Positions 39,791 through 48,795 of a stretch of DNA of 48,918 nucleotides are shown piece after piece. This stretch comes from Candidatus Saccharimonadota bacterium (GTDB lineage Bacteria; Patescibacteriota; Saccharimonadia; Saccharimonadales; Saccharimonadaceae). Where the stretch lies: NCBI GenBank assembly GCA_030528025.1, contig JAUMZP010000004.1, forward strand, positions 1 through 48,918, read 5' to 3'. The position numbers and the translations under genes were made by a program. Each line of letters begins with the position of its first letter. Within the stretch, counting starts at the first letter, position 1. The notes under the pieces are model-generated. The model was not told the origin of the DNA. It worked only from the letters and a program-made list of their open reading frames with translations, and did not search any database.

Positions 39791-42700
39791 TTAGGCTTCC
39801 TCCTCGCTTAGGTTTTCTACTGTGTCAATATCTTGGACGGACATGCCGCTGTCATCGGCGATCGTGCCAATGCCGTCGGATTCATCAAGATAGGTTGCTT
39901 TGTCATCGCTCTCGTCAGACGGGACGGTTTTATCGGCAGGGCCCGCAGCAGCAATGACATGCTCAGCATCGACCGACTCGTCAGACTCATCCAATAGGTC
40001 AACACGCAGACCCAAACCTTGCAGCTCCTTAACAAGCACATTAAAGCTCTCGGGCAGCTTTGGCCCGGCAATAGGCTCATCTTTAATGATTGCCTCGTAG
40101 GCTTTGGCGCGGCCATACACGTCGTCTGATTTAATTGTCAGCATCTCCTGTAGAGTAGTCGCGGCACCGTAAGCTTCGAGTGCCCAGACCTCCATCTCTC
40201 CGAGGCGCTGACCACCATTTTGAGCTTTACCACCAAGTGGCTGCTGAGTCACCATGGTGTATGGGCCGGTGCTGCGGGCGTGGATCTTGTCACTCACCAT
40301 GTGGTGGAGTTTGATCATATGCATCACGCCGACCGTTGTACGCTCCTCGAATGGCTCACCGCTCAGACCATCGTAGAGTTGGCTCTTGCCGTCGCGCGCA
40401 ATGCCAGCCTTTTCAAGCTCATCCTTGATAGTATCGGCTGGCACACCATTAAACGGCGGCGTGGCAACCTTGTAGCCGAGTGCTCGTGCAGCCATGCCGA
40501 GGTGTGTCTCGAAGAGCTGACCAAGGTTCATACGGCTTGGCACACCAAGCGGGTTGAGGATAACATCAACAGGAGTACCATCAGCCAGGTATGGCATATC
40601 CTCTACCGCCATAACACGGGCACACACACCCTTGTTACCGTGGCGGCCAGCCATCTTGTCGCCGACACCAATCTTACGCAACTGGGCAACAAAGATCTGA
40701 ATTTGCATCAATACACCCGTCTTGAGCTCGTGGCCATTCTCGCGGCTAAATACCTTGACGCCAACAACTTTACCGCCACCAGCATTGTTCATGCGCTGGC
40801 TGGTGTCGCGCACATCCTTGGCCTTTTCACCAAAGATTGCACGCAGTAGGCGCTCTTCGCTACTGAGCTCTTGCTCACCCTTTGGCGTAATCTTCCCAAC
40901 CAAGACATCACCCGCCTTGACCTCAGAGCCAATCTGTACAATACCGCTCTCATCCAGGTGACGAAGGCTGTCCTCACTCACATTTGGAATATCGCGTGTC
41001 ACGATCTCTGGACCAAGCTTTGTCTCGCGTACCTCGACAGTATAATCCTTGATGTTGATGCTGGTAAGAGTGTCATCTTCTACCAAGCGGCGGCTCAAGA
41101 TCACTGCGTCGTCCATGTTGTAGCCACCCCACGGCATAAAGGCTACCAGCAAGTCTTTACCAAGGGCAAGCTCACCATCGGCAATGGACGCGCCCTCGAT
41201 GAGAGTGTCACCCTTCGCAACGGTTTGGCCACGGGTTACTCGGACTTTTTGGTTGATACAACGATCGTCATTGCTCTTGGCAAAGTGGATCAGGTTGTAG
41301 CGCTTGACGCCATCAGCATAGCGTACCTCGACTGCTTCGCCATCAGCCCGAATCACTTCGCCATCGGCCTCGGCCGTCACAAGCTGGCTCGAGTTGCGTG
41401 CCACCTCGTGCTCAATGCCAGTGCCAACCGTTGGCGACTCTGGCTGCAAAAGCGGCACTGCCTGGCGCTGCATGTTGGAGCCAGTCAAGCTGCGGTCAAT
41501 ACGGTTCTTCTCGATGAATGGCACGAGACTCGCGGTCGACCCAAGGATCTGCTTGTGTGCAGCGTCCATGAAAGTGACTTCACTGGTATCTACCTGCCCT
41601 GGCTGGAGGAACTTACGCGCACTAACGCGATCGCGCACGAAGGTGCCATCCTCATTAAGGCGAGCACCAGCATCGGCAATCACCTCAGTTACCTCTTGCG
41701 AGGCATCGAGGTAGACGATTTCATCAGTCACGCGGCCATCAACCACCTTGAGGTATGGTGTCTCAATAAAGCCGTATTCGTTGATACGTGCGTAGGTGGC
41801 GAGGTTAAGCACCAGACCAATGTTAGCACCCTCTGGCGTCTCTACCGAGCAAATCCGACCATAGTGGGTGGGGTGAGCATCGCGCACTTCAAAGCCAGCC
41901 CGCTCACGGCTCAAACCACCAGGTCCCATCGAGCTCAGGCGACGCTTGTGGCTCAGCTCCGACAGTGGGTTCACCTCATCAAGCAGCTGGCTCAGCTGGC
42001 TACTGGCGAAGAACTCGCGCACTGCTGCCACCACTGGGCGAGCATTAATCAGCTGGCTCGGCGTAACCGTTTCAAGGTCACTCATACTCATACGGTCCAT
42101 TGCATTGCGCTGCATCCGGAGCATACCAACGCGGAACTGGCGCGCCACCAACTCGCCAACCAGTTTCACACGGCGATTGCTCAGCGAGTCGATATCATCA
42201 GCTGGCTCTTGGGTATTGTTAAGGCGAATGATTTCGCGCAAGACACCAATCAAATCACTCATCTGCAATGTGCGATATTCGGCCGTATTGGGCACATCAA
42301 CACCTAAGCGCTGGTTGATCTTGTAGCGACCAACGCGGCTGTAGTCGAAACGCTTAAAGTCGAAGAACATGCGCTCAATCATCTGGCGGGCGTTCTCTAC
42401 CGTAGCAAGGTCGCCCGGGCGCAGGCGGCGATAGACCTCAATCAGCGCTTCGTTGATGCCATGCGCTGGGTCCTTCTCGAGCGTAGCCTCGATGTATTTC
42501 ATCTCACCAGTGTCGATATCAGCAAAGGCCTCGCGAATGGCCGACACCTTGCTCATACCAAGAGCACGCAGCAAGGTGGTAGCTGCAATCTTGCGGCGGC
42601 GATCGATCTTCACGTAGATTGCGCCTGATGGGCTGGTCTCAAACTCAAGCCATGCCCCACGGCCTGGGATCATCTTGGCACCATAGAGGTTGCGCCCTGC

Positions 42701-43153
42701 CACGCGGTCAGCACTAAACAGTACACCAGCACTCCGAATCAGCTGGCTTACCACCACACGCTCTGTTCCATTGATGATAAACGTTGCGCGTTCGGTCATC
42801 CAAGGGTAATCGCCCATGTAGATGCTCTGTTCCTTGACTTCGCCGGTCGTCTTATTGATAAGCTCGACGGTAGCTTGCAGTGGTGCATCGAAAGTCAGGT
42901 TGTTTTCTTTCGCAAACTGCTCTGTATGCTTGGGCTCGCCAAAGGCATAATCCTTAAAGCGCAGCTCGAGCTTCTGGCCAGTGTAGTCTTCGATTGGGTT
43001 GAGCTCTGCGAAAATTTCGCTCAAGCCCGTCTCGACGAATTCCTTCCAGGATTCTTCTTGGTGAGCCAGCAAGTCGGGTACTGCCAGCGCGGTGTCATTG
43101 CTGGTAAAAAACACACGCGATGGAGCAGCTGTTGCCGTGGTAGGTGTAGGCAT
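39791..43153 (-). CDS. rpoB: RNA polymerase beta subunit
   Basis: The 1120-residue subunit has the rifampicin-region (LSQLLDEVNPLSELSHKRRL, GPGGLSRERAGFEVRDAHPT) and C-terminal motifs (GDKMAGRHGNKGV, GGKAQNGGQRLGEMEVWALE). After the last conserved stretch (LVKELQGLGLRVDLL) follows an acidic tail of about 65 residues with repeated DESD. The start at 43153 is supported by GAGGAG 6-7 nt upstream; the frame open to 43204 is in the leader. The two genes form one transcript; rplJ and rplL do not precede them. Confidence 0.98.
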   Translation of the reverse strand: MPTPTTATAAPSRVFFTSNDTALAVPDLLAHQEESWKEFVETGLSEIFAELNPIEDYTGQKLELRFKDYAFGEPKHTEQFAKENNLTFDAPLQATVELINKTTGEVKEQSIYMGDYPWMTERATFIINGTERVVVSQLIRSAGVLFSADRVAGRNLYGAKMIPGRGAWLEFETSPSGAIYVKIDRRRKIAATTLLRALGMSKVSAIREAFADIDTGEMKYIEATLEKDPAHGINEALIEVYRRLRPGDLATVENARQMIERMFFDFKRFDYSRVGRYKINQRLGVDVPNTAEYRTLQMSDLIGVLREIIRLNNTQEPADDIDSLSNRRVKLVGELVARQFRVGMLRMQRNAMDRMSMSDLETVTPSQLINARPVVAAVREFFASSQLSQLLDEVNPLSELSHKRRLSSMGPGGLSRERAGFEVRDAHPTHYGRICSVETPEGANIGLVLNLATYARINEYGFIETPYLKVVDGRVTDEIVYLDASQEVTEVIADAGARLNEDGTFVRDRVSARKFLQPGQVDTSEVTFMDAAHKQILGSTASLVPFIEKNRIDRSLTGSNMQRQAVPLLQPESPTVGTGIEHEVARNSSQLVTAEADGEVIRADGEAVEVRYADGVKRYNLIHFAKSNDDRCINQKVRVTRGQTVAKGDTLIEGASIADGELALGKDLLVAFMPWGGYNMDDAVILSRRLVEDDTLTSINIKDYTVEVRETKLGPEIVTRDIPNVSEDSLRHLDESGIVQIGSEVKAGDVLVGKITPKGEQELSSEERLLRAIFGEKAKDVRDTSQRMNNAGGGKVVGVKVFSRENGHELKTGVLMQIQIFVAQLRKIGVGDKMAGRHGNKGVCARVMAVEDMPYLADGTPVDVILNPLGVPSRMNLGQLFETHLGMAARALGYKVATPPFNGVPADTIKDELEKAGIARDGKSQLYDGLSGEPFEERTTVGVMHMIKLHHMVSDKIHARSTGPYTMVTQQPLGGKAQNGGQRLGEMEVWALEAYGAATTLQEMLTIKSDDVYGRAKAYEAIIKDEPIAGPKLPESFNVLVKELQGLGLRVDLLDESDESVDAEHVIAAAGPADKTVPSDESDDKATYLDESDGIGTIADDSGMSVQDIDTVENLSEEEA

Positions 43154-43359
43154 GTAAACTCCTCTTGAATTATTGTTATCTATCCGCACGTGCAAGGACT
43201 CCAAAACCCTGCTCGTGCATTTGTTGTGGCACCGAAGCTTTACTCAATATAAGTTTTCGCACACTAAAACGCCACGCCACCGGCGTAGTCCGCACCTAAC
43301 CCATATTACACAACCTTCATTAACATCTCATTATAGCGAATGAACTGCGAGTGCGTCAA
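43154..43359 (-). promoter_or_regulatory. rpoBC promoter and 170-nt leader
   Basis: TTGACG (43359-43354) and TATAAT (43335-43330) are 18 bp apart. The leader to the ATG at 43153 is about 170 nt and can form an ACGCC-GGT-GGCGT hairpin and stems around GCACGTGC. Such a long leader in front of rpoBC could serve autoregulation. Between 43360 and 43507 nothing is recognised. Confidence 0.65.
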
Positions 43360-43507
43360 GTACTTTCTATCTATAATTTCAAATCTCCGCTTTCTCCTGC
43401 TGATACAAAACATTACACGAGATATTAATACCGCGTGCGTTCCTTTGTATCAGAGATGAAAATGATTAACGAAATGATATAGTCGCAGAAAAACAGAAAG
43501 TTTATTA

Positions 43508-44113
43508 TCACTCGGACAGGCCACGGGCATTTCCGCCGACATCATATACATACCGCCCTGTCTTAGCAGACACGCATAGCATTTGTTCGGCGTAATTGTT
43601 ACGCCAGAGGGCGCATCGTGTACTTGTATCCTGCAATATTTCACGGATATTGTCTGGGGATGAACCTTTGGTTGTATGCGACACTGAGAGTATTCTAGCT
43701 ATCGTTGGATCCTGAGGCTCAGCTTCTGTCACTGTAATCCAATCGCTACACACTGCTCGCGCTGAACAGTGCACGAATGGTTTTTTCGCCAGTAGTTGCT
43801 CGCGCTCAGATTTATTTGTTATAACACCAAGCACATTACCGAGTGCATAATTGTCCTGCGATATCGCCTTTCCTGATGAATAGTCAGCCGCACGTACCAA
43901 TACATCCCCCATAACGATTTGGGTGCGCATAAGTTCCTTAGTGTCTCGCTTGGCCTGATAGAAAAAGGCGAGCGCCGCCATACAGACAATAATCAACACG
44001 ATCGTTACCAACATAACGACAGTCATACGGCGTGGACGGAAGCGCCGTGGCTTTTTTGCTTGAGATGGAGTGTTTGTAGACTGAGTTGTCGATTGGTCGC
44101 TATGTTGTGTCAT
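43508..44113 (-). CDS. Membrane-anchored protein, intact member of a small paralogous family
   Basis: The 201-residue protein has a polar basic N-terminus (about 30 residues, KKPRRFRPRR), one membrane segment (about 32-53) and an outer domain with VLGVITNKSEREQLLAKKPF, then VHCSARAVCSDW, and a C-terminal RCALWRNNYAEQMLC. Four cysteines may pair. The same residue pattern is found in the decayed gene at 734-1322. Function unknown. The ATG at 44113 lies 6 nt after TATAGT (44125-44120), giving a predicted leaderless mRNA within the gap after clpP. An in-frame start further up (44131) lies inside the promoter. Confidence 0.8.
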   Translation of the reverse strand: MTQHSDQSTTQSTNTPSQAKKPRRFRPRRMTVVMLVTIVLIIVCMAALAFFYQAKRDTKELMRTQIVMGDVLVRAADYSSGKAISQDNYALGNVLGVITNKSEREQLLAKKPFVHCSARAVCSDWITVTEAEPQDPTIARILSVSHTTKGSSPDNIREILQDTSTRCALWRNNYAEQMLCVSAKTGRYVYDVGGNARGLSE

Positions 44114-44145
44114 AGCCTTACTATAGCACAAAGCAGCTACTCGTG

Positions 44146-44754
44146 CTATTTTGCGTTTGCGCGCTGGCCAATCACTTCATCGGCTAGGCCATACGCCACG
44201 GCATCTGCGGCACTCAGCCAGTAGTCACGCTCCATGTCAGCCTTGATTTTATCGAGTTTCTGGCCAGTGTTGTCTGCCATAATGGTGGCCAGCCGCTCCT
44301 TGAGGGCGATACTCTCGCGTAAGCTAATTTCTTGGTCTGTCACTTTGCCGCGTGTACCGCTGCTAGGCTGGTGGATCATCACGCGGGCATTGGGCAGAAC
44401 AAAGCGTTTGCCCTTCGCACCGCTACTAAGCAAGAAGGCACCCATGCTCGCCTGCAGACCAATACCAATCGTCTGTACATCCGGCGCGATGTATTGCATC
44501 GTATCGTAGATTGCGAGACCGTCATACACACTGCCACCAGGGCTGTTGATATAGAGCTGGATGTCTTTGTCTGGATTTTCATTGGCAAGATGGAGCAGCT
44601 GCGCGACAACGACATTGGCTGTCATCTCAGTCACTTCTTCGCCGAGGAAGATAATGCGATCCTCGAGCAAACGTGAGTATATATCATAGCCACGCTCACC
44701 ATCACGTGTGCGGACGATGACGTTGGGCACTAGGTAATCATTCGGTTTCATCAT
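44146..44754 (-). CDS. clpP: ATP-dependent Clp protease proteolytic subunit
   Basis: The 202-residue serine protease has the [10 protein letters not shown] oxyanion segment, the nucleophile in [19 protein letters not shown], the catalytic His in MIHQPSSG and a downstream Asp in the usual place. It forms the chambered tetradecamer fed by ClpX or ClpC. It is the only clear clpP in the window. The ATG lies 6 nt after TACAAT, so translation is predicted leaderless. A perfect CIRCE operator overlies its promoter, implying control by HrcA. Confidence 0.97.
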   Translation of the reverse strand: MMKPNDYLVPNVIVRTRDGERGYDIYSRLLEDRIIFLGEEVTEMTANVVVAQLLHLANENPDKDIQLYINSPGGSVYDGLAIYDTMQYIAPDVQTIGIGLQASMGAFLLSSGAKGKRFVLPNARVMIHQPSSGTRGKVTDQEISLRESIALKERLATIMADNTGQKLDKIKADMERDYWLSAADAVAYGLADEVIGQRANAK

Positions 44755-44760
44755 AGTACT

Positions 44761-44802
44761 ATTGTAACGAGAAAGTTAGCACTCGTCAATATAGAGTGCT
44801 AA
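44761..44802 (-). promoter_or_regulatory. clpP promoter with perfect CIRCE operator
   Basis: TTAGCACTC (44776-44784), 9 bp, GAGTGCTAA (44794-44802) is an exact match to the HrcA operator CIRCE. On the minus strand TTGACG (44789-44784), 17 bp, TACAAT (44766-44761) forms the promoter. The -35 lies in the centre of CIRCE, so HrcA would block polymerase directly. Confidence 0.95.
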
Positions 44803-44829
44803 CTTCCGTTATGCGAGCTGTATTATCTG

Positions 44830-46119
44830 CTACTTCTTAGTATTTTGCGCCACCAGCCAGTCGATCGTCTTCTCTGTCAAGAGGCGGTTGGCAATCTCGT
44901 GCTGCACTTCTGGCTCATCAAAGCGCGCCACCATAGTTGCATCATTGGCATACTGTTGCTTAAAGGCACTGATGCGCTCTTGCAGTTCCTCCGCTGTGGC
45001 TTCGATCTTCTCGGCCTTGCTCAACTCAGCCAGGACAAGCCCAGCCTTAATGCGCTCATCGGCCGCTGGCTTAGCCTCCTTCTCGATCCACTCGTCTTTG
45101 TCCTTATATTCCTTCTCGGCAAGGTACTGCTCAAGGGTGCGACCGCGGTGAGCAAGGTTCTGGACCAAGTCTTGCTCAATTGAGCGAAGCTGATCGGCCC
45201 GTAATACCTCCGGAATGGCTACCGTGCTGGCATCAGCCAACTGCTTGACGGCTACGTCGCGCAGCTCGTCATCTGCTTCACGCTGCTTTTGCGCGGTAAT
45301 TTCTTTCTCGATATCTTTCTTGAGATCTTCAATAGAGGTAAATGGCCCAACCTTTGCAGCAAACTCATCAGTCAGCTCAGGCAGTGTCACTTTCTTGACC
45401 TTCTTAATGGTCGTATCAAAGACGACTGCTTGCCCGGCTAGTTCGCTCGCATGGTAATCCTTTGGGAAGGTGAGTTCAACCGCCTTTGTTTCACCAGCCT
45501 TGAGGCCAATCAATGCCTCTTCGAAGCCTGGAATGAATGACTTGCTGCCGAGTACAAGCGGATAATCTTTCCCGGTGCCACCAGCAAAAGGCGTACCATC
45601 GCGCTTACCGACAAAGTCAATCGTTACCTCGTCACCATCCTGAGCTGCTTCATCAGTGTCCATACGCTCAGCCATGCTGTGGCGAATCCGGTCAAGGATC
45701 TCCGTTACTTCTTCTGGCGTAACGGTTATCTTCGCTGGCTTGAGCTTGAGTTTCTTATAGTCACCAAGAGTAATCGTGGGCATAACCTCTGCCTCAGCAG
45801 TAAACTCCAGCTCACTACCAGGCACAAACTTTTTAATCTCCACTTCTGGGCGCTCAAGCACCTGCACATCACTCTCGAGGAAGGCTGCAGCAACTGCTTT
45901 GCTCAGGGCGTTGTTAAGCGTCTCCTCGGCGAGGTGTTCTGGATTGGTATTCTTTGCAACCAACTCGAGCGGGGCATGACCCTTGCGGAAACCATCAACT
46001 TTAGTCGTCTTGGCGAGTTTACGCAAAGCAACCTGGCGAGCTGCCTCCAGTTCGTCTGCACCGACGGTAATCGTGGCGCGTACTTTGGTGTCTGATAGGT
46101 GGTCTAGTGTCGTCTTCAT
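44830..46119 (-). CDS. tig: Trigger factor
   Basis: The 429-residue chaperone has the ribosome-binding N-terminal domain with GFRKGHAP (about 43-50, the signature loop), an FKBP-type peptidyl-prolyl isomerase domain (about 158-240; IDFVGKRDGTPFAGGTG to FPKDYHASELAGQAVVFD) and a long helical C-terminal domain. It binds nascent chains at the exit tunnel. tig precedes clpP, as in many bacteria, though clpX does not follow. The ATG lies 8 nt after TACAAT. The protein has no cysteine. Confidence 0.97.
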   Translation of the reverse strand: MKTTLDHLSDTKVRATITVGADELEAARQVALRKLAKTTKVDGFRKGHAPLELVAKNTNPEHLAEETLNNALSKAVAAAFLESDVQVLERPEVEIKKFVPGSELEFTAEAEVMPTITLGDYKKLKLKPAKITVTPEEVTEILDRIRHSMAERMDTDEAAQDGDEVTIDFVGKRDGTPFAGGTGKDYPLVLGSKSFIPGFEEALIGLKAGETKAVELTFPKDYHASELAGQAVVFDTTIKKVKKVTLPELTDEFAAKVGPFTSIEDLKKDIEKEITAQKQREADDELRDVAVKQLADASTVAIPEVLRADQLRSIEQDLVQNLAHRGRTLEQYLAEKEYKDKDEWIEKEAKPAADERIKAGLVLAELSKAEKIEATAEELQERISAFKQQYANDATMVARFDEPEVQHEIANRLLTEKTIDWLVAQNTKK

Positions 46120-46127
46120 AGTTGGTT

Positions 46128-46156
46128 ATTGTATCATATGTCGCTGGCGGTGTGAA
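46128..46156 (-). promoter_or_regulatory. tig promoter
   Basis: TTCACA (46156-46151) and TACAAT (46133-46128) are 17 bp apart. The -10 ends 8 nt before the ATG at 46119. No CIRCE is visible here. Confidence 0.7.
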
Positions 46157-46271
46157 ATAGGCATGCGACAGACCCAAGTATGCATGTGTATATATGCTGT
46201 TTCGCAAGATGAGCAAAACGGGAAGCTAACAGAGATGAGCTATAGCTGTCATAGAGACATAGATGGTGATA

Positions 46272-47615
46272 CTACGATAAATCAAAGTCATCATCTTCAC
46301 TGCGCGATGGCTGACGACGGTAATCCTTAACGGCACTAACGACGCGCTCCAGACTGAGCTTTTGCTCCTCGCTTGTCGCAATATTCTTGAGGGTGTAGAT
46401 CTCGTTCTCCAGCTCATCCTCACCAACAAAGAGGAAATATGGGATCTGTTTCTTGATCGCTGCTTTGAGCTGCTTGTCTAGTTTGCGGCCAGTGAAATCG
46501 ACTTCCACATTGACGTCCTCATCGCGCAGGTCGTCCGCTAGCTCTAGTGCACCGCGCATTGCCCCGCCAAGGACGATCATATAAATATCGGTTGTGGAGC
46601 TAAACTCTGGTAGCAGCTGATGCGCCTCGAGAAAGAGCTGCATCATTGATAGGCCCGGTGCAAAGCCGACTGCACTAATAGGCTCAGCACCAAACATCCC
46701 CACTAAGCCATCATAGCGCCCACCACCAAAGAGCGAACGGTTATTATCTGGATGCGTGTCGAAAAACTCAAACACTGTACCCGTGTAATAGTCTAACCCA
46801 CGCATGAGCGTGATATCGAAGATGGCATTTGTTACGCCACTACGCTCAAGTAGTGTAAAGAGCCGCTGCACATCGCGCACCGCCTCACTATCGCGAATCG
46901 ATTCGGGGAGATCGGCCATAGTACGTGCCGTCAAGAGCTGAGCAATCCGCTGCAAGCCGACCGGTGCCGCCGCCTCACCAAAGATCTCAATCGCCTGATC
47001 GCGAAAAGCCTGCGGTGGAATCTTGTTCTTACGATCAAACAGCCGGATCATCAGCTGAGCCTGCACGGCATCGAGCTCGAGAAACTGCGCCATCATAAGG
47101 TTGATCAACTGGCGATTGTTGATGCGAATAGTGTACATGTCGTCCGTCGCGCCAAAGGCCTTCATGATACGGCTACCAAGTGTGATAATCTCGGCCTCGG
47201 CCTGCATGTTATCAACACCAAATATATCGACATTCATCTGCCAAAATTCACGCTCTCGCCCCCGTTGTGGTCGCTCATAGCGCATAAACTGGGCAATACT
47301 AAACCAGCGCGCTGGATAGGCGATCTCTTGGCGGTGCTTGGCAATCATCCGGCTTACGCTCGGCGTCATCTCAGGACGGATTGCTACCTGTCGATTGCCA
47401 CGATCAATAAACTGATACGTCTGGTCATTCACTAACTCGTCACCACTCTTGGCGGCATACACTTCAACTGGCTCAAGCAGTGGTGCATCGTATTCTTCGT
47501 AGCCGTAGCTCTTGGCGACGTGACGCCAGGTCTGAAAGATGTATTTGCGCACGCGAAGATCTTCCGGATACCAATCCCGCGCCCCCCGATATGATTCCGA
47601 TGAAAGCTTTGTCAT
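46272..47615 (-). CDS. hisS: Histidyl-tRNA synthetase with an unusual motif 3
   Basis: The 447-residue class II enzyme has motif 2 (FMRYERPQRGREREFWQMNV), the His-specific RGLDYYTGTVFEF and GGGRYDGLVGMFG, and a C-terminal anticodon-binding domain. Motif 3, normally GFAMGLERL, reads GFAPGLSMM, so the arginine that usually contacts ATP is replaced by methionine. Everything around it is intact, so a frameshift is unlikely. The start at 47615 fits the family length (MTKLSSESYRGARDWYPED); the frame open to 47801 overlaps the upstream gene. Confidence 0.95.
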   Translation of the reverse strand: MTKLSSESYRGARDWYPEDLRVRKYIFQTWRHVAKSYGYEEYDAPLLEPVEVYAAKSGDELVNDQTYQFIDRGNRQVAIRPEMTPSVSRMIAKHRQEIAYPARWFSIAQFMRYERPQRGREREFWQMNVDIFGVDNMQAEAEIITLGSRIMKAFGATDDMYTIRINNRQLINLMMAQFLELDAVQAQLMIRLFDRKNKIPPQAFRDQAIEIFGEAAAPVGLQRIAQLLTARTMADLPESIRDSEAVRDVQRLFTLLERSGVTNAIFDITLMRGLDYYTGTVFEFFDTHPDNNRSLFGGGRYDGLVGMFGAEPISAVGFAPGLSMMQLFLEAHQLLPEFSSTTDIYMIVLGGAMRGALELADDLRDEDVNVEVDFTGRKLDKQLKAAIKKQIPYFLFVGEDELENEIYTLKNIATSEEQKLSLERVVSAVKDYRRQPSRSEDDDFDLS

Positions 47616-47735
47616 AGTTACTGCTATTTTTGCATAAACGGCATGGAAAAACAAGCCCTTGGCCGGATTCACTACTCTATAGCGCCACGCAGCGCTACAT
47701 GCTCCTTCGTTACCGTATGTTTGAAAAAGAGTAAA

Positions 47736-47754
47736 GAGAGTAGAATCTCTACTC
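47736..47754 (-). terminator. Terminator of the TrmH-like gene
   Basis: AGAGTAGA and TCTACTCT form an 8-bp stem with an ATC loop that includes the stop codon of the methyltransferase gene. Read on the minus strand it continues CTTTACTCTTTTT. Confidence 0.65.
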
Positions 47755-48315
47755 TTGACCCGAGCGTAGGCGATGATGCTGCACCCAGGCGTACATCGCA
47801 ATACCCGCTGCTACGCCGACATTGAGGCTGCGCGTACTGCCAAACTGCTCAATTGCGACAATACCTGTAGCTCGCTCAAGCAGCTCGGGACGAATACCAG
47901 GCCCCTCTGCCCCAAACAAAAGCACGGCACTACGCGGCAGCGCGACCGAGTGGAGTGGCTGCGAACCAGCAACATTATCGACTGCGATGAGTGGCCAGTC
48001 AGCAATAGCCTGCAAGAAATCTTCAACCGTTTGGTGATAATGCACGTGCAGATACGTATCCGTCATCATCGCGCCACGTTTATTCCACTGCCGCCGACCA
48101 ATGATATGGACATGGCGCACCCCAAAGGCATTGGCACTGCGGACGATCGTCCCCATGTTGAAATCGCGCACGACATTATCAATCGCAATATGAAGTGCCG
48201 AGCCATGCTCATCAAGATCGGCAACGATAGCTTCGTGAGGCAGCCCTTTATAGCGGTCTACCACATTGCGATGGTCGGCTTCAGCTAGTGCAGCGGTGGG
48301 CTCTATAGTACTCAT
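47749..48315 (-). CDS. TrmH/SpoU-family RNA 2'-O-methyltransferase
   Basis: The 188-residue protein has the three SPOUT motifs: NMGTIVRSANAFGV (about 53-66), LLFGAEGPGI (about 132-141) and GSTRSLNVGVAAGIAMYAW (about 158-176), which together form the knotted SAM site. Only the catalytic domain is present; the L30e-like extension of RlmB is missing, so TrmL-like or TrmH-like tRNA modification is more likely. The ATG lies 7 nt after CATAAT (48328-48323). Exact target unknown. Confidence 0.9.
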   Translation of the reverse strand: MSTIEPTAALAEADHRNVVDRYKGLPHEAIVADLDEHGSALHIAIDNVVRDFNMGTIVRSANAFGVRHVHIIGRRQWNKRGAMMTDTYLHVHYHQTVEDFLQAIADWPLIAVDNVAGSQPLHSVALPRSAVLLFGAEGPGIRPELLERATGIVAIEQFGSTRSLNVGVAAGIAMYAWVQHHRLRSGQE

Positions 48316-48323
48316 TGGTGATA

Positions 48324-48686
48324 TTATGCTGCTATTCCTATGGTATCAGTATTATTTTCTTCGACGGACTGCTGCGTCATGCCACTGATCTCACGAATGA
48401 TGCGGATGCCCTCTTCGGTAAGCTCACCCTGTGTTGGCTGTCCGGTGCGTGATGATATAGCCAGGCCGTACAGTAAGCGTCCTGCAGTATCTGGCGTAAG
48501 ATCTTCGCCTGATTGTGTAGCAATTAAACCTAGCGCACCAACCATCCGTCGGCGCACCTCAGCATACTGCTTATCTCTAGCTTCACCCGAGTTGGCGGTG
48601 CCGCACTCCTCTCGGATTTCTTCGATCTTTTGTTGTGTCCACTCTAGCTTGTCGAATTTTTGGGACGATGAATGGATAGAGGTCAT
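48324..48686 (-). CDS. Small hydrophilic protein, unknown function
   Basis: The 120-residue acidic protein is mostly helical by composition, with no membrane segment, signal or recognised motif. The start at 48686 is supported by AAGGAG 7 nt upstream. It lies 8 bp upstream of the TrmH-like gene, whose -10 falls in its last codons, so the second gene may have both read-through and its own promoter. Confidence 0.65.
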   Translation of the reverse strand: MTSIHSSSQKFDKLEWTQQKIEEIREECGTANSGEARDKQYAEVRRRMVGALGLIATQSGEDLTPDTAGRLLYGLAISSRTGQPTQGELTEEGIRIIREISGMTQQSVEENNTDTIGIAA

Positions 48687-48761
48687 GTCATTACTCCTTA
48701 CATAACGTAAAATAGTGGCAGACCCGCCACAGTTTATTTACCTGATTGTACCACAAAACTC

Positions 48762-48790
48762 TTTACGCAAGGCCGAAATTCGTATACAAT
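48762..48790 (+). promoter_or_regulatory. tRNA-Leu promoter
   Basis: TTTACG (48762-48767) and TACAAT (48785-48790) are 17 bp apart. The predicted start is near 48797, at the left arm of an inverted repeat that flanks the tRNA. Confidence 0.65.
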
Positions 48791-48795
48791 ACACG

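Noticed and set aside
40871-42307. 478-codon open frame on the plus strand inside rpoB
   Set aside because: It is exactly antisense to a highly conserved region of rpoB, has no ribosome-binding site and reads as a composition by-product of the rpoB codon choice.
47616-47735. T-box leader for hisS
   Set aside because: The conserved T-box TGGNACCGCG word and specifier layout are missing; the hairpin there is the terminator of the upstream gene.
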